From: Flavobacterium sp.
GTDB taxonomy: Bacteria; Bacteroidota; Bacteroidia; Flavobacteriales; Flavobacteriaceae
Assembly (NCBI GenBank): GCA_017984035.1
Contig: JAGOAF010000011.1
Location: 1,706-32,609, forward strand
DNA: 30,904 nt
Direction: 5' to 3'
Every line of letters begins with the position of its first letter. Position 1 is the first letter of the stretch. The notes beneath the pieces are model-generated. The model saw only the letters and a list, made by a program, of their open reading frames with translations. It searched no databases and was not told the DNA's origin. This document shows positions 17,398 to 26,642 of the stretch, one piece after another. The position numbers were made by a program, and so were the translations under genes.

Positions 17398-18333
17398 ATG
17401 AAAGTTACAATTGTAGGAGCAGGAAATGTGGGAGCAACCTGTGCAGACGTGATTTCGTATAGAGGAATTGCTAGTGAAGTAGTTTTATTGGATATTAAAG
17501 AAGGTTTTGCCGAAGGTAAAGCGATGGATATTATGCAATGTGCTACTAATACTGGTTTTAATACTAAAGTAATCGGTGTGACCAATGATTACTCTAAAAC
17601 TGCCAATAGTGATGTAGTTGTAATTACTTCAGGAATTCCAAGAAAACCAGGAATGACTCGTGAAGAGTTAATTGGTATTAACGCTGGTATCGTGAAAACA
17701 GTTGCCGAAAATGTGTTGGCCCATTCACCTAATACAATTGTAGTAGTTGTGTCAAATCCAATGGATACCATGACGTATTTAGCATTGAAATCAACAGGTT
17801 TACCTAAAAACAGAATTATTGGAATGGGTGGTGCTTTAGATAGTTCTCGATTCAGATATTACTTATCTCAAGCTTTAGATAAGCCATCTAATGACGTTTC
17901 TGCAATGGTAATTGGAGGTCACGGTGATACGACTATGATTCCGTTAACTCGTCTAGCTTCTTACAATGGTATTCCAGTTTCTGAATTTCTTTCACAAGAC
18001 GCTTTGGATAAAGTAGCTGCTTCAACTATGGTTGGTGGAGCAACTTTAACTGGGCTTTTAGGAACTTCAGCTTGGTATGCGCCAGGTGCTTCAGTAGCGT
18101 ATTTGGTAGATAGTATATTGAATGACCAAAAGAAAATGATTGCTTGTTCTGTTTTCCTAGAAGGCGAATACGGACAAAATGATATTTGTATTGGTGTACC
18201 TTGTATTATTGGTAAAAACGGAGTAGAACAAATCGTTGATATCACATTAAATGATGCAGAAAAAGCTTTATTTGCTAAAAGTGCCGATGCCGTTAGAAAT
18301 ATGAATGCTGATTTGAAATCTGTTTTAGCATAA
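17398..18333 (+). CDS. mdh: malate dehydrogenase (LDH-like, NAD-dependent)
   Basis: Mdh interconverts malate and oxaloacetate in the TCA cycle. The 311-residue product is of the LDH-like class found in Bacteroidota. The Rossmann motif GAGNVG is at 7-12 and Asp32 at the end of the second strand favours NAD. The substrate loop GIPRKPGMTR (79-88) carries the two arginines that bind malate, Arg82 and Arg88. Asn120 is in VSNPMD, Asp148 and Arg151 in LDSSRFR, and the catalytic His175 in GGHGDTTM. The arginine in the loop marks malate rather than lactate specificity. It starts at ATG 17398 after gyrB and is closed by a strong terminator. Confidence 0.97.
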   Translation: MKVTIVGAGNVGATCADVISYRGIASEVVLLDIKEGFAEGKAMDIMQCATNTGFNTKVIGVTNDYSKTANSDVVVITSGIPRKPGMTREELIGINAGIVKTVAENVLAHSPNTIVVVVSNPMDTMTYLALKSTGLPKNRIIGMGGALDSSRFRYYLSQALDKPSNDVSAMVIGGHGDTTMIPLTRLASYNGIPVSEFLSQDALDKVAASTMVGGATLTGLLGTSAWYAPGASVAYLVDSILNDQKKMIACSVFLEGEYGQNDICIGVPCIIGKNGVEQIVDITLNDAEKALFAKSADAVRNMNADLKSVLA

Positions 18334-18350
18334 TTTTTAAATATAAATTG

Positions 18351-18380
18351 AAAAGACTGCTTTTTTGCAGTCTTTTTTTT
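18351..18380 (+). terminator. intrinsic terminator after mdh
   Basis: AAAAGACTGC (18351-18360), loop of six T, GCAGTCTTTT, then T to 18380. A perfect 10-base stem, starting 18 bases after the mdh stop. Confidence 0.94.
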
Positions 18381-18402
18381 GATATTAATTGACAAATAAA
18401 TT

Positions 18403-18416
18403 GGTTAATCTTAACC
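18403..18416. repeat. palindrome in the secDF promoter region
   Basis: GGTTAATCTTAACC has 6-base arms around TC. It lies just upstream of the -7 element at 18425, inside the expected -33 to -7 spacer, where a repressor could act. No regulator can be named. Confidence 0.4.
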
Positions 18417-18424
18417 TTAAATTA

Positions 18425-18432
18425 TATATTTG
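18425..18432 (+). promoter_or_regulatory. -7 promoter element of secDF
   Basis: TATATTTG is an exact TAnnTTTG match, identical to the element before gyrB. TTG at 18401-18403, 21 bases upstream, is a possible -33. It implies a leader of about 120 bases before ATG 18556. Confidence 0.55.
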
Positions 18433-18444
18433 CTCGGTTTAAAA

Positions 18445-18514
18445 AATCAAGGATCGCTTTTCAAGTCTTTTTTTGTCTTGATTGGGGATTTTATTCGCTG
18501 TTTTACAGCGTTTT
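18445..18514 (+). promoter_or_regulatory. structured 5' leader of secDF (possible attenuator)
   Basis: Two pairings can be drawn in the leader. AATCAAG (18445-18451) can pair with CTTGATT (18477-18483). Further on, CGCTGT (18496-18501) pairs perfectly with ACAGCG (18505-18510) around TTT and is followed by TTTT, like a short intrinsic terminator before the gene. No small open frame or known riboswitch pattern is evident. Regulation is inferred only. Confidence 0.35.
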
Positions 18515-18555
18515 AAGTACAATTAAAATATAAGAATAATTAATTTTTAGTAATA

Positions 18556-21528
18556 ATGCAGAATAAAGGCCTCATTAAATTTTTCGCAATTCTATTTGCA
18601 TTGGTAAGTATTTACCAACTTTCTTTCACTTTCGTAGCTAATAAAGTAGCAAGTGATGCTAAAGCTTTTGCAGGAGGAAATCCTGAAAAAGAATTAAAAT
18701 ATTTAGATTCTATTGGTAAAGAGAAAGTCTTTAACCTTGGTTTTTCTGATTTTACTTTTAACGAAGTAAAAGACAAACAAATCAATAAAGGTCTTGACTT
18801 AGAAGGAGGAATCAACGTAATTCTTCAAGTTTCTGTTAAAGATATCTTGAAAGGATTATCGAACAACTCTAAAAACCCAGTTTTTAATAAGTCGTTAGCT
18901 GATGCAACTGCGAATCAAAAAGGGAATCAAACTTATATTGATGCTTTCTTTGAAGCCTTTGAAGCAAATTCAAAAGGAACTGTAAAATTAGCTTCGCCTG
19001 ATATTTTTGCCAACAGAAGTTTGCAAGGAGAAGGTGGTATAGATTTTCAAATGACAGACGCGCAGGTTCAAAAAGTGATCAAAAGAAAAGTAAACGAGTC
19101 TGTTGAAAGTGCTTTTGGAGTTTTAAGAAAACGTATCGATAAATTCGGAGTTACACAACCTAATATTCAAAAATTAGGAGAGTCTGGTAGAATTCTAGTA
19201 GAACTTCCAGGTGCAAAAGATGTTGATAGAATCAAAAAATTATTGCAAAGTACCGCTCAGTTAGAGTTTTGGGAAACTTATAAGATAGAAGAGATTGGAA
19301 ATTTCTTAATGGCTGCTAATGAGTCATTAAAGAAAACAGAAATCAAAAATGTTACACCTAAAAAAGTAGTTAAAGATTCTCTAAGTGCTTTATTAGCTGA
19401 CACAAAGGATACTACTGCTGCTGCAAAAGGAAATAATCCATTATTGGATAAAATCATTGCTCAAGGTGGTGGACCAGTTTTAGGTTTGTTTGCTCCAAAA
19501 GATACTGCCGTTGTTGGTGCGTATTTAAGAAGAGCTGATATCCGTGTATTATTGGCTGGTGATCAACGTTATGCAAAATTTGTTTGGGGAAAACCAACCA
19601 AAATTAAAGATGCAAAAGCAAAAGAAATTGATGCTGTTGAATTGTATGCTTTAAAAGGAAACAGAGATAATGTTGCTGCTATGAGTGGTGGTGTAGTAAC
19701 GGATGCAAGTGATACATTTGATCAGTTAGGTAAACCTGCTGTTTCTATGCAAATGAACGGAAAAGGTGCAAAAGCTTGGGAAGAATTGACAGGAAAAGCT
19801 TATACTCAAAAAAGTAATATCGCTATTGTTTTAGACAATGTAGTGTATTCTGCTCCTGGAGTTTCAAGCGGACCAATCGCTGGTGGAAGATCAGAGATTT
19901 CAGGTGACTTTGATGTAACTGAAACTAAAGATTTAGCTAACGTATTAAAAGCAGGTAAATTGCCAGCTTCAGCAGATATTATTCAATCAGAAGTAGTTGG
20001 ACCCTCTTTAGGTCAGGCAGCAATTGATGCTGGTACAATTTCATCTGTCGTAGGATTCTTGTTAGTTTGTTTATGGATGGTATTCTATTATGGTAAAGCG
20101 GGTTGGTATGCTAACTTAGCCTTATTATTGAACTTACTTTTCTTATTCGGAATTATGGCAAGTTTTGGTTTTGTATTAACATTACCAGGTATTGCAGGGA
20201 TCGTTTTGACATTAGGTACTGCGGTAGATGCGAACATTATTATCTATGAAAGAGCAAAAGAAGAATTACGTGAAGGTAAATCATTACCTGATACTGTAAT
20301 CGCTTCTTACGGTTGGAAAGGTGCAATGCGTTCTATTATCGATGCTAACGTTACGCATATTTTAACTGGAGCTATCTTGTTTACTTTTGGAACGGGATTG
20401 ATTAAAGGATTCGCCTTAACATTATTAATTGGTATTGTAACTTCATTGTTTACTTCAATTTTTATCGCAAGAATATTTATCGATAGAGATATTGCTAACA
20501 ATAGTAACTTGACTTTCTCTACTTCTATAACTAAAAATTGGTTTACTAATTTCCATTTTGACTTTATCAAGATTAAAACTATCACTTATATCTTCTCTTC
20601 AATAGTTGTAGTAGTGAGTTTAGTTTCTATTTTCTTTGTAAATGGATTGGATCAAGGTGTGGATTTTGTTGGAGGAAGAACCTTCCAAGTTAAATTTGAA
20701 AAAGCGATTGATGCTTCTGTAGTTTCAGATGAATTATCAAAAGAATTTGGTACACCTGTTGAGGCAAAAGTATTTGGTTCGGATAATCAATTGAAAATTA
20801 CAACTAAGTATAAAATTACTGAAGAAGGTCTTGATATTGACAAAGAAGTGAATGAGAAATTATTTAACTCTTTAAAGAAATATTATTCAGCTACAACTTA
20901 CGATCAATTCATCAATTCATATGATGGTAAAAAAGTAGGAGTTTTACAAGCGTCTAAAGTAGGTGCTTCTATCTCTGAAGATATTAAAACGAACTCATAC
21001 TGGGCTGTTTTAGGTGCCATGGCAGTTATCTTCTTGTACTTAATGATCTCTTTCCGTAAATGGCAGTATTCATTAGGAGCGATTGCAGCAGTTGCGCATG
21101 ACGTAATATTTGTATTAGGAATTTATTCATTGTGTTATAAATTCATGCCGTTCCACATGGAAATGGACCAACACTTTATTGCAGCTATCTTAACTGTAAT
21201 TGGGTATTCAATGAACGATACTGTAATTGTATTTGACAGAATTAGAGAGTTCATTATGGGTAAACGTAAAGGGACTTTTGAAGAAATTGTAAATGCATCT
21301 ATTAATACAACATTATCTAGAACATTAAATACTTCTTTAATGATGATTATTGTTTTATTGACCATGTTTATTTTTGGTGGTGAATCAATTAGAGGATTTA
21401 TCTTTGCAATGTTAGTAGGTATAGTAGTAGGTACTTATTCATCATTATTTATTGCAACTCCTGTGCTAGTTGATACTATCTCAAGATCAGATAAAAATCA
21501 AATTGAAAAAGAGCACAAAGAAGCCTAA
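18556..21528 (+). CDS. secDF: protein translocase SecD-SecF fusion
   Basis: The 990-residue inner-membrane protein fuses SecD and SecF, which use the proton gradient to help the SecYEG channel complete export. The first membrane segment is at about 5-28 (LIKFFAILFALVSIYQLSF). GLDLEGGINVIL at 79-90 is the SecD signature, followed by a large periplasmic domain and a six-helix membrane half with GTAVDANIIIYERAKEEL. The SecF half begins near residue 665, with GVDFVGGRTFQVKF at about 702 and the SMNDTVIVFDRIRE motif near the end. The periplasmic part is extended with Lys/Asp/Ala-rich stretches (about 240-300), common in Bacteroidota SecDF. It stands as a single-gene unit with its own promoter, a 120-base leader and a strong terminator. 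Confidence 0.97.
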   Translation: MQNKGLIKFFAILFALVSIYQLSFTFVANKVASDAKAFAGGNPEKELKYLDSIGKEKVFNLGFSDFTFNEVKDKQINKGLDLEGGINVILQVSVKDILKGLSNNSKNPVFNKSLADATANQKGNQTYIDAFFEAFEANSKGTVKLASPDIFANRSLQGEGGIDFQMTDAQVQKVIKRKVNESVESAFGVLRKRIDKFGVTQPNIQKLGESGRILVELPGAKDVDRIKKLLQSTAQLEFWETYKIEEIGNFLMAANESLKKTEIKNVTPKKVVKDSLSALLADTKDTTAAAKGNNPLLDKIIAQGGGPVLGLFAPKDTAVVGAYLRRADIRVLLAGDQRYAKFVWGKPTKIKDAKAKEIDAVELYALKGNRDNVAAMSGGVVTDASDTFDQLGKPAVSMQMNGKGAKAWEELTGKAYTQKSNIAIVLDNVVYSAPGVSSGPIAGGRSEISGDFDVTETKDLANVLKAGKLPASADIIQSEVVGPSLGQAAIDAGTISSVVGFLLVCLWMVFYYGKAGWYANLALLLNLLFLFGIMASFGFVLTLPGIAGIVLTLGTAVDANIIIYERAKEELREGKSLPDTVIASYGWKGAMRSIIDANVTHILTGAILFTFGTGLIKGFALTLLIGIVTSLFTSIFIARIFIDRDIANNSNLTFSTSITKNWFTNFHFDFIKIKTITYIFSSIVVVVSLVSIFFVNGLDQGVDFVGGRTFQVKFEKAIDASVVSDELSKEFGTPVEAKVFGSDNQLKITTKYKITEEGLDIDKEVNEKLFNSLKKYYSATTYDQFINSYDGKKVGVLQASKVGASISEDIKTNSYWAVLGAMAVIFLYLMISFRKWQYSLGAIAAVAHDVIFVLGIYSLCYKFMPFHMEMDQHFIAAILTVIGYSMNDTVIVFDRIREFIMGKRKGTFEEIVNASINTTLSRTLNTSLMMIIVLLTMFIFGGESIRGFIFAMLVGIVVGTYSSLFIATPVLVDTISRSDKNQIEKEHKEA

Positions 21529-21548
21529 TTTTCAATAGACTATATTTT

Positions 21549-21583
21549 AAAAAAGGATTCAACGATAGTTGAATCCTTTTTTT
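21549..21583 (+). terminator. intrinsic terminator after secDF
   Basis: AAAAAAGGATTCAAC and GTTGAATCCTTTTTT form a perfect 15-base stem with a GATA loop and a trailing T-run. It begins 20 bases after the secDF stop. Confidence 0.95.
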
Positions 21584-21612
21584 ATTCGATGTATTTGATT
21601 ACTTAAATTGTT

Positions 21613-21620
21613 TATTTTTG
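21613..21620 (+). promoter_or_regulatory. -7 promoter element of the prolyl oligopeptidase gene
   Basis: TATTTTTG fits TAnnTTTG exactly and lies 20 bases before ATG 21641, giving a short leader. The -33 element is not clear (TTTG at 21594-21597 is only 15 bases away). It argues against the upstream TTG 21608 as the start. Confidence 0.5.
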
Positions 21621-21640
21621 ATGAAAATAATTCTAGAACA

Positions 21641-23749
21641 ATGAAAAAAGTAATCCTAACTATGATGGTATCATCCACAATTATATCCCTAAGTCAAGCT
21701 CAGATTAAATACCCACAAACTAAGAAAACTGATAAAGTCGATTCGTACTTTGAAACTAAAATTTCTGATCCTTACCGATGGCTAGAAGATGATAGATCAA
21801 CTGAAACTGCTGATTGGGTAAAAGCTCAAAATCAACTCACCTTTGGATATTTGTCTGCCATACCATTTCGAAATACAATCAAGGAACGTATGGAAAAATT
21901 GTGGAATTATGAAAAAGTTTCTGCTCCATTCAAAGAAGGGAAATTTACTTATTACTACAAAAACAATGGATTGCAAAATCAATCAGTTTTGTATCGAAAA
22001 GACGCTTCTGGAACAGAAGAGTTGTTTTTGGATCCCAATACCTTTTCAAAAGACGCCACGACTTCTTTAGATGCAGTTAGTTTTTCTAAAGATGGCTCGC
22101 TTTGTGCGTATTCTATTTCCGAAGCCGGAAGCGATTGGCGAAAAGTCATTTTCATTAATGCTGAAACCAAACAAATTATGGGTGATAAATTAATTGATGT
22201 GAAGTTCAGTGGCTTGTCTTGGAAATCGAACGAAGGAGTTTATTATTCTAGTTATGACAAACCTAAAGGAAGCGAATTGTCTGCCAAGACTGACCAGCAT
22301 AAATTATATTTTCATAAACTGGGTACTAATCAATCTGAAGATGTTTTAATTTTTGGCGACAAAGATAAACGTCGTTATGTTGGAGGAAATGTATCAGATG
22401 ATAATCATTATTTGTTTATATCTGCAGCTAATTCTACCTCAGGAAATGAATTGTATGTGCAAGATTTAACCAAGCCTAATGTTCCAATACAACTAATTCA
22501 TGCAGGTTTTCAATACGATGTAGATGTTTTGGATAACAAAGGTACCAAGTTGTTTATAGTGACGAATTATAAAGCTCCAAATAAGCGAATTGTTACTGTT
22601 GACGTATCTGCTCCTTCTTCAGAAAATTGGAAAGATTGTATTGCAGAAACAGAGCAGGTACTTTCACCTTCTACGGGTGCGGGTTTTATTTTTGCCAATT
22701 ATATGAAAGATGCAGTTTCAGTAGTCAAACAATTTGATTACGATGGCCAATTAATTCGCGAAATTCAATTGCCTGGATTGGGAACAGCTTCTGGTTTTAG
22801 TGGAAAGAGTGAGGACGCAGTTTTGTATTTTTCGTTTACCAATTACGTAACGCCTAGCACGACCTATCAATTTTTGCCTGTTGATGGAAAGTCATCAATA
22901 TATGTGAAACCTAAAGTAGATTTTGTAAGCGAGAATTATAGTTCTAAACAAGTGTTTTATATTTCTAAAGATGGAACTAAAGTACCCATGATAATAACCT
23001 ATAAAAAAGGAACAGAATTAACCGGTAAGAATCCAACTATTTTATATGCTTATGGAGGTTTCAATGTGAGTTTAACTCCTTCCTTCAGTATATCCAATGC
23101 AGTTTGGTTAGAAATGGGTGGCATCTATGCCGTTGCTAATTTACGAGGCGGTGGAGAGTATGGAAAAAAATGGCACGATGCCGGTACTAAGATGCAAAAA
23201 CAAAACGTTTTTGATGATTTCATTGCAGCAGCGGAATATTTAATTGCTGAAAAGTATTCCTCATCGGATTATTTAGCAGTAAAAGGGGGTTCTAACGGAG
23301 GTTTATTGGTTGGAGCCACAATGACACAACGACCAGATTTAATGAAGGTAGCGTTGCCGGCTGTAGGTGTAATGGATATGTTGCGTTATCATACTTTTAC
23401 GGCAGGTGCAGGTTGGGCATACGATTATGGGACTGCCGATGATTCTAAAGCGATGTTTGAGTACATTAAAGGCTATTCTCCTGTGCATAATGTAACAAAA
23501 GGAGTGAAATATCCTGCTACCTTGGTCACTACTGGTGATCATGATGATAGAGTAGTACCAGCGCATAGTTTTAAGTTTGCTGCTGAACTACAGGCTAAAC
23601 AAGCTGGAGTGAATCCGGTTTTAATCCGAATTGAAACCAATGCCGGTCATGGGGCAGGCAAACCCGTTTCAAAAACGATTGAAGAAGCAGCTGACTTGCA
23701 AGCCTTCACTTTATTTAACATGGGTGTGAAAGCATTGCCTACTAAGTAA
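21641..23749 (+). CDS. secreted prolyl oligopeptidase (S9 family)
   Basis: The 702-residue serine peptidase cleaves short peptides after proline. A signal peptide ([20 protein letters not shown]) sends it to the periplasm. A seven-bladed beta-propeller (about 80-420) precedes and gates the alpha/beta-hydrolase domain. The catalytic triad is Ser551 in GGSNGG, Asp635 in DHDDRVV and His670 in AGHGAGKP, matching pig enzyme Ser554, Asp641 and His680. The N-terminal SDPYRWLED is also diagnostic. The longest frame begins with TTG 21608, but that lies ahead of the -7 element; ATG 21641 gives a proper signal peptide. It is a single-gene unit with terminators on both sides. Close relatives are labelled prolyl endopeptidase; substrate specificity beyond that is inferred. 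Confidence 0.95.
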   Translation: MKKVILTMMVSSTIISLSQAQIKYPQTKKTDKVDSYFETKISDPYRWLEDDRSTETADWVKAQNQLTFGYLSAIPFRNTIKERMEKLWNYEKVSAPFKEGKFTYYYKNNGLQNQSVLYRKDASGTEELFLDPNTFSKDATTSLDAVSFSKDGSLCAYSISEAGSDWRKVIFINAETKQIMGDKLIDVKFSGLSWKSNEGVYYSSYDKPKGSELSAKTDQHKLYFHKLGTNQSEDVLIFGDKDKRRYVGGNVSDDNHYLFISAANSTSGNELYVQDLTKPNVPIQLIHAGFQYDVDVLDNKGTKLFIVTNYKAPNKRIVTVDVSAPSSENWKDCIAETEQVLSPSTGAGFIFANYMKDAVSVVKQFDYDGQLIREIQLPGLGTASGFSGKSEDAVLYFSFTNYVTPSTTYQFLPVDGKSSIYVKPKVDFVSENYSSKQVFYISKDGTKVPMIITYKKGTELTGKNPTILYAYGGFNVSLTPSFSISNAVWLEMGGIYAVANLRGGGEYGKKWHDAGTKMQKQNVFDDFIAAAEYLIAEKYSSSDYLAVKGGSNGGLLVGATMTQRPDLMKVALPAVGVMDMLRYHTFTAGAGWAYDYGTADDSKAMFEYIKGYSPVHNVTKGVKYPATLVTTGDHDDRVVPAHSFKFAAELQAKQAGVNPVLIRIETNAGHGAGKPVSKTIEEAADLQAFTLFNMGVKALPTK

Positions 23750-23768
23750 TATTGACTTTATAAAAAGT

Positions 23769-23805
23769 AAAAGGCTGTCCGTAGTTAATGGACAGCCTTT
23801 TTTTT
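23769..23805. terminator. bidirectional terminator between prolyl oligopeptidase and lgt
   Basis: AAAAGGCTGTCC (23769-23780) and GGACAGCCTTTT (from 23790) form a strong stem around GTAGTTAAT, followed by T to 23805. On the minus strand the same stem is followed by TTTTACTTTTT. The two flanking genes converge here, so it probably serves both. Confidence 0.9.
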
Positions 23806-23828
23806 AGCAACTGGCAGATATGCAAAGA

Positions 23829-24752
23829 TTATTCTTTTGCCTGTTTTGCAGTAAACACAAAATATAGACCAGTAATAATAAATGGAATACTCAACCATTG
23901 TCCTGTAGATAATAGTCCTAAGGCACTTTCAAATCCGCCTTGACTTTCTTTAACGGATTCGACTACAATTCGAACAGAGAATAATAACACCAAAAACAAT
24001 CCGAATAAATACCCTGATTTCTTGCGAGCTTCGGTTTTCCAATACAAGAAAAACAAAATGGCAAAGACAAAAATATAACAAAACGCTTCATACAACTGCG
24101 TTGGATGTTTAGCAGGAACTTGTTCTAAAAGTGTAGCAAATTTTGGATCGGTTGCAATCGCTTGATACGCTTCGTAGGGGGTCGGAATTTGAGTAACATT
24201 AACTGCATCTCTTGGACTGAAATAATCTCGGACGAATTTGATTCCAAAAGTTGAAGTGGTTTCTTTTCCAATAATTTCTGAATTAAAGAAGTTACCCAAA
24301 CGAACAAATATAGCTCCACTTGCCACCGGAATAACTATACGGTCCAATATCCATAACTGAGGTTTTTGTAAAATCTTCTTACTATAAAAATACATGGCTG
24401 CTATGATGGCAATTGCAGCACCATGACTTGCTAAACCTGTAAATCCAGTAAAATGAAAACTAGGTTCAAATCGAACAGGTAAAAAGATTTCCAATAGATT
24501 ATTTCTGAAATATTCCCAATCGTAAAAGAAAACGTGTCCCAAACGTGCACCAGCCAAAGTAGCCAAAACCATCCAAATGAATAGTGAATCTAGTTTCTCA
24601 ATGGTTTCGCCTTCGCGAACGAAAATATGTTTCATAAGATACCATCCCAATCCAAATGCAATTACAAACATTAAACTGTAAAAGCGAATCATGAAAAAAC
24701 CTAAATCAATTCCTTCCGATGGGTTCCAAACAATAGCTAAAGTTGATGTCAT
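23829..24752 (-). CDS. lgt: prolipoprotein diacylglyceryl transferase
   Basis: Lgt moves a diacylglyceryl group from phosphatidylglycerol to the lipobox cysteine, the first step in lipoprotein maturation, in the inner membrane. The 307-residue protein has about seven hydrophobic membrane segments. Key residues match E. coli: Tyr25, His110 in LASHGAA (E. coli His103), Arg151 in the FVRLGNFFNSEIIG signature (Arg143), Asn154, and Arg261 in FSVRIVVE (Arg239). A loop at about 171-213 rich in Asp, Pro and Ala is longer than in E. coli. yidD lies 28 bases upstream on the same strand and cysS beyond it, so lgt is the last gene of a likely yidD-lgt unit. Start ATG 24752 is well placed. Confidence 0.96.
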   Translation of the reverse strand: MTSTLAIVWNPSEGIDLGFFMIRFYSLMFVIAFGLGWYLMKHIFVREGETIEKLDSLFIWMVLATLAGARLGHVFFYDWEYFRNNLLEIFLPVRFEPSFHFTGFTGLASHGAAIAIIAAMYFYSKKILQKPQLWILDRIVIPVASGAIFVRLGNFFNSEIIGKETTSTFGIKFVRDYFSPRDAVNVTQIPTPYEAYQAIATDPKFATLLEQVPAKHPTQLYEAFCYIFVFAILFFLYWKTEARKKSGYLFGLFLVLLFSVRIVVESVKESQGGFESALGLLSTGQWLSIPFIITGLYFVFTAKQAKE

Positions 24753-24780
24753 TTGTGTTTATTTTTTGTTATAATTGAAT

Positions 24781-25029
24781 TTATAATTTGTGTTGGCATT
24801 TTTTAGAAGGAACCGGATCATAGCCACTTCGGCCCCAAGGATGGCAACTCAAAATGCGTTTTATTCCTAAAAATAAGCCGTAAACCAATCCGTGTTTTTT
24901 TAAAGCTTCGAGCATATAAGCACTACAGGTAGGTTCAAAACGACATGCAGCAGGAGTAAACGGAGAAATGGCTACCTGGTAAAAGCGTACTAACATCAAA
25001 AAAGGAAAAATGAGAATCTTAGATACCAT
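24781..25029 (-). CDS. yidD: membrane protein insertion efficiency factor YidD
   Basis: The 82-residue YidD (DUF37) protein lies at the inner face of the inner membrane and aids YidC-dependent insertion. Features are an amphipathic N-terminus ([19 protein letters not shown]), the family signature [15 protein letters not shown] with Cys29 and Cys35, and the C-terminal [17 protein letters not shown]. Length is typical. It lies 28 bases before lgt and 40 bases after cysS, all minus strand. YidD usually sits beside rnpA and yidC; here it is grouped with lgt, another envelope gene. Confidence 0.95.
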   Translation of the reverse strand: MVSKILIFPFLMLVRFYQVAISPFTPAACRFEPTCSAYMLEALKKHGLVYGLFLGIKRILSCHPWGRSGYDPVPSKKCQHKL

Positions 25030-25069
25030 AGTTGTATTTTTTGGATGAGTCGTAATAATTGTGATGCTA

Positions 25070-26548
25070 TTACAAACTAAAAGAGGTTCCTTCTTTTCCG
25101 TCTTTCAATTGAATACCTATAGCCAACAATTGATCTCTAATTTGGTCAGATAAAGCAAAGTTCTTATCCTCTCTAGCTTGTTTACGCATTTCGATAAGTA
25201 GGTTAACCGTGCCTTCTAATTTGTGATTGTTCCCGTCGCTTGCTTTTTCATTTTCTAAACCTAAAACGTCAAATACAAACGCATTCATTGCTGAAGCAAA
25301 TGTTTTTAAATCTTCGGGAGTCAAGCTTTCTTTGCCTTCTTTTAGTACATTTACAAAACGAACACCTTCAAACAATTGCGCAATTAAAATTGGCGTATTG
25401 AAATCATCGTTCATGGCGTCGTAACACAATTGTTTCCATTCAGTAATGTTTAACGTACTTTGAGCAGCAGCTGGAATTGATTCCAAACTACTCATGGCTT
25501 CCATCAAACGTTTGTATCCTTTTTCGGCAGCCACAATAGCATCATCGGAGAAATCCAAGATACTTCTATAATGTGCTTGTAACATAAAGAAACGAGTTAC
25601 TGAAGCTGAAAAAGCCTTGCTCAAAATAGTATTTTCGCCCGTCAAAATCTCTCTAGGTAAAATATTATTACCAGTAGATTTTGCCATTTTTTTGCCATTC
25701 AGTGTTAACATATTGGCGTGAAGCCAATAATTAACAGGTGTTTGTCCTGTACAAGCTTCATTTTGTGCAATCTCACATTCGTGATGCGGGAATTTCAAAT
25801 CCATTCCGCCTCCGTGAATGTCAAAATGATTGCCTAAATATTTAGTGCTCATTGCAGTACATTCCAAGTGCCAACCTGGAAAACCATCGCTCCAAGGCGA
25901 AGGCCAACGCATAATGTGTTGCGGTTCAGCTTTTTTCCACAAAGCAAAATCTTGCGGATTTCTTTTGTCGGATTGACCGTCTAAATCACGTGTATTGGCT
26001 AACATGTCTTCAATGTTTCTGCCACTTAAACGTCCGTAATGATTTGTTTCATTAAATTTCACTACATCAAAATACACCGATCCATTGGCTTCGTATCCAA
26101 TTCCGGTATCAACTATTTTCTTAATGATTTCGATTTGTTCAATTATATGCCCCGTAGCGGTAGGTTCAATACTTGGCGGTAAAAAATTAAATGCGCTTAA
26201 GATTTCATGGAAATCGACGGTGTAGCGTTGTACTACTTCCATCGGTTCGAGTTGTTCTAAACGCGCTTTTTTAGCAATTTTATCTTCACCTTCATCCACA
26301 TCATCTACAATGTGTCCTACATCGGTAATGTTGCGCACGTAGCGTACTTTGTAATTCAAATGTTGGAAATACCTAAAAATTACATCAAACGACATAAAGG
26401 TTCTCAAGTTTCCTAAATGCACATTGCTATATACCGTGGGTCCGCAAACATACATCCCAACATTCCCTTCATGAATAGGCGTAAAGACTTCTTTTTCTCC
26501 CGAAAGAGAATTGTATATTTTCAGTTGTTGACTTTTATATAATGGCAT
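25070..26548 (-). CDS. cysS: cysteinyl-tRNA synthetase
   Basis: CysRS charges tRNA-Cys. The 492-residue class I enzyme has the HIGH-type motif HLGN at 44-47 and KMAKS at 287-291 (a mild variant of KMSKS). The zinc site that reads cysteine is complete: Cys35 in CGPTVY, Cys230 in HLECTAM, His255 and Glu259 in HHECE, equal to E. coli Cys28, Cys209, His234 and Glu238. The C-terminal helical anticodon domain ends with a typical [16 protein letters not shown]. Start ATG 26548. The palindromic element at 26562-26640 separates it from folE. Confidence 0.97.
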   Translation of the reverse strand: MPLYKSQQLKIYNSLSGEKEVFTPIHEGNVGMYVCGPTVYSNVHLGNLRTFMSFDVIFRYFQHLNYKVRYVRNITDVGHIVDDVDEGEDKIAKKARLEQLEPMEVVQRYTVDFHEILSAFNFLPPSIEPTATGHIIEQIEIIKKIVDTGIGYEANGSVYFDVVKFNETNHYGRLSGRNIEDMLANTRDLDGQSDKRNPQDFALWKKAEPQHIMRWPSPWSDGFPGWHLECTAMSTKYLGNHFDIHGGGMDLKFPHHECEIAQNEACTGQTPVNYWLHANMLTLNGKKMAKSTGNNILPREILTGENTILSKAFSASVTRFFMLQAHYRSILDFSDDAIVAAEKGYKRLMEAMSSLESIPAAAQSTLNITEWKQLCYDAMNDDFNTPILIAQLFEGVRFVNVLKEGKESLTPEDLKTFASAMNAFVFDVLGLENEKASDGNNHKLEGTVNLLIEMRKQAREDKNFALSDQIRDQLLAIGIQLKDGKEGTSFSL

Positions 26549-26561
26549 TGTTCTTTATTTT

Positions 26562-26640
26562 AGGAGCTTATTCCTGCTGTTTGCTCTATCTTTCCTGCCA
26601 AAATCGGCAGTAAAGGATGCCGCTTCCATCAGGGCTAGGG
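26562..26640 (-). repeat. structured palindromic intergenic element between folE and cysS
   Basis: This fills nearly the whole 94-base gap. An inner stem CTTTCCTGCC (26590-26599) / GGCAGTAAAG (26606-26615) pairs at 9 of 10 positions around AAAATC. An outer pairing joins AGC and CCTG (26565-26567, 26573-26576) with CAGG and GCT (26630-26636). On the minus strand it starts within a few bases of the folE stop and reads TAGCCCTGATGGAAGCGG. It is markedly more GC-rich than other spacers. From memory, similar blocks (TAGCCCTGAT...AGCGG...ATCCTTT around a variable hairpin) recur between genes in Flavobacterium genomes; I cannot verify this here. Confidence 0.6.
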
Positions 26641-26642
26641 TT

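Noticed and set aside
21608..21640. TTG start giving the prolyl oligopeptidase eleven extra residues
   Set aside because: It precedes the -7 element and would bury the signal peptide behind a charged extension.
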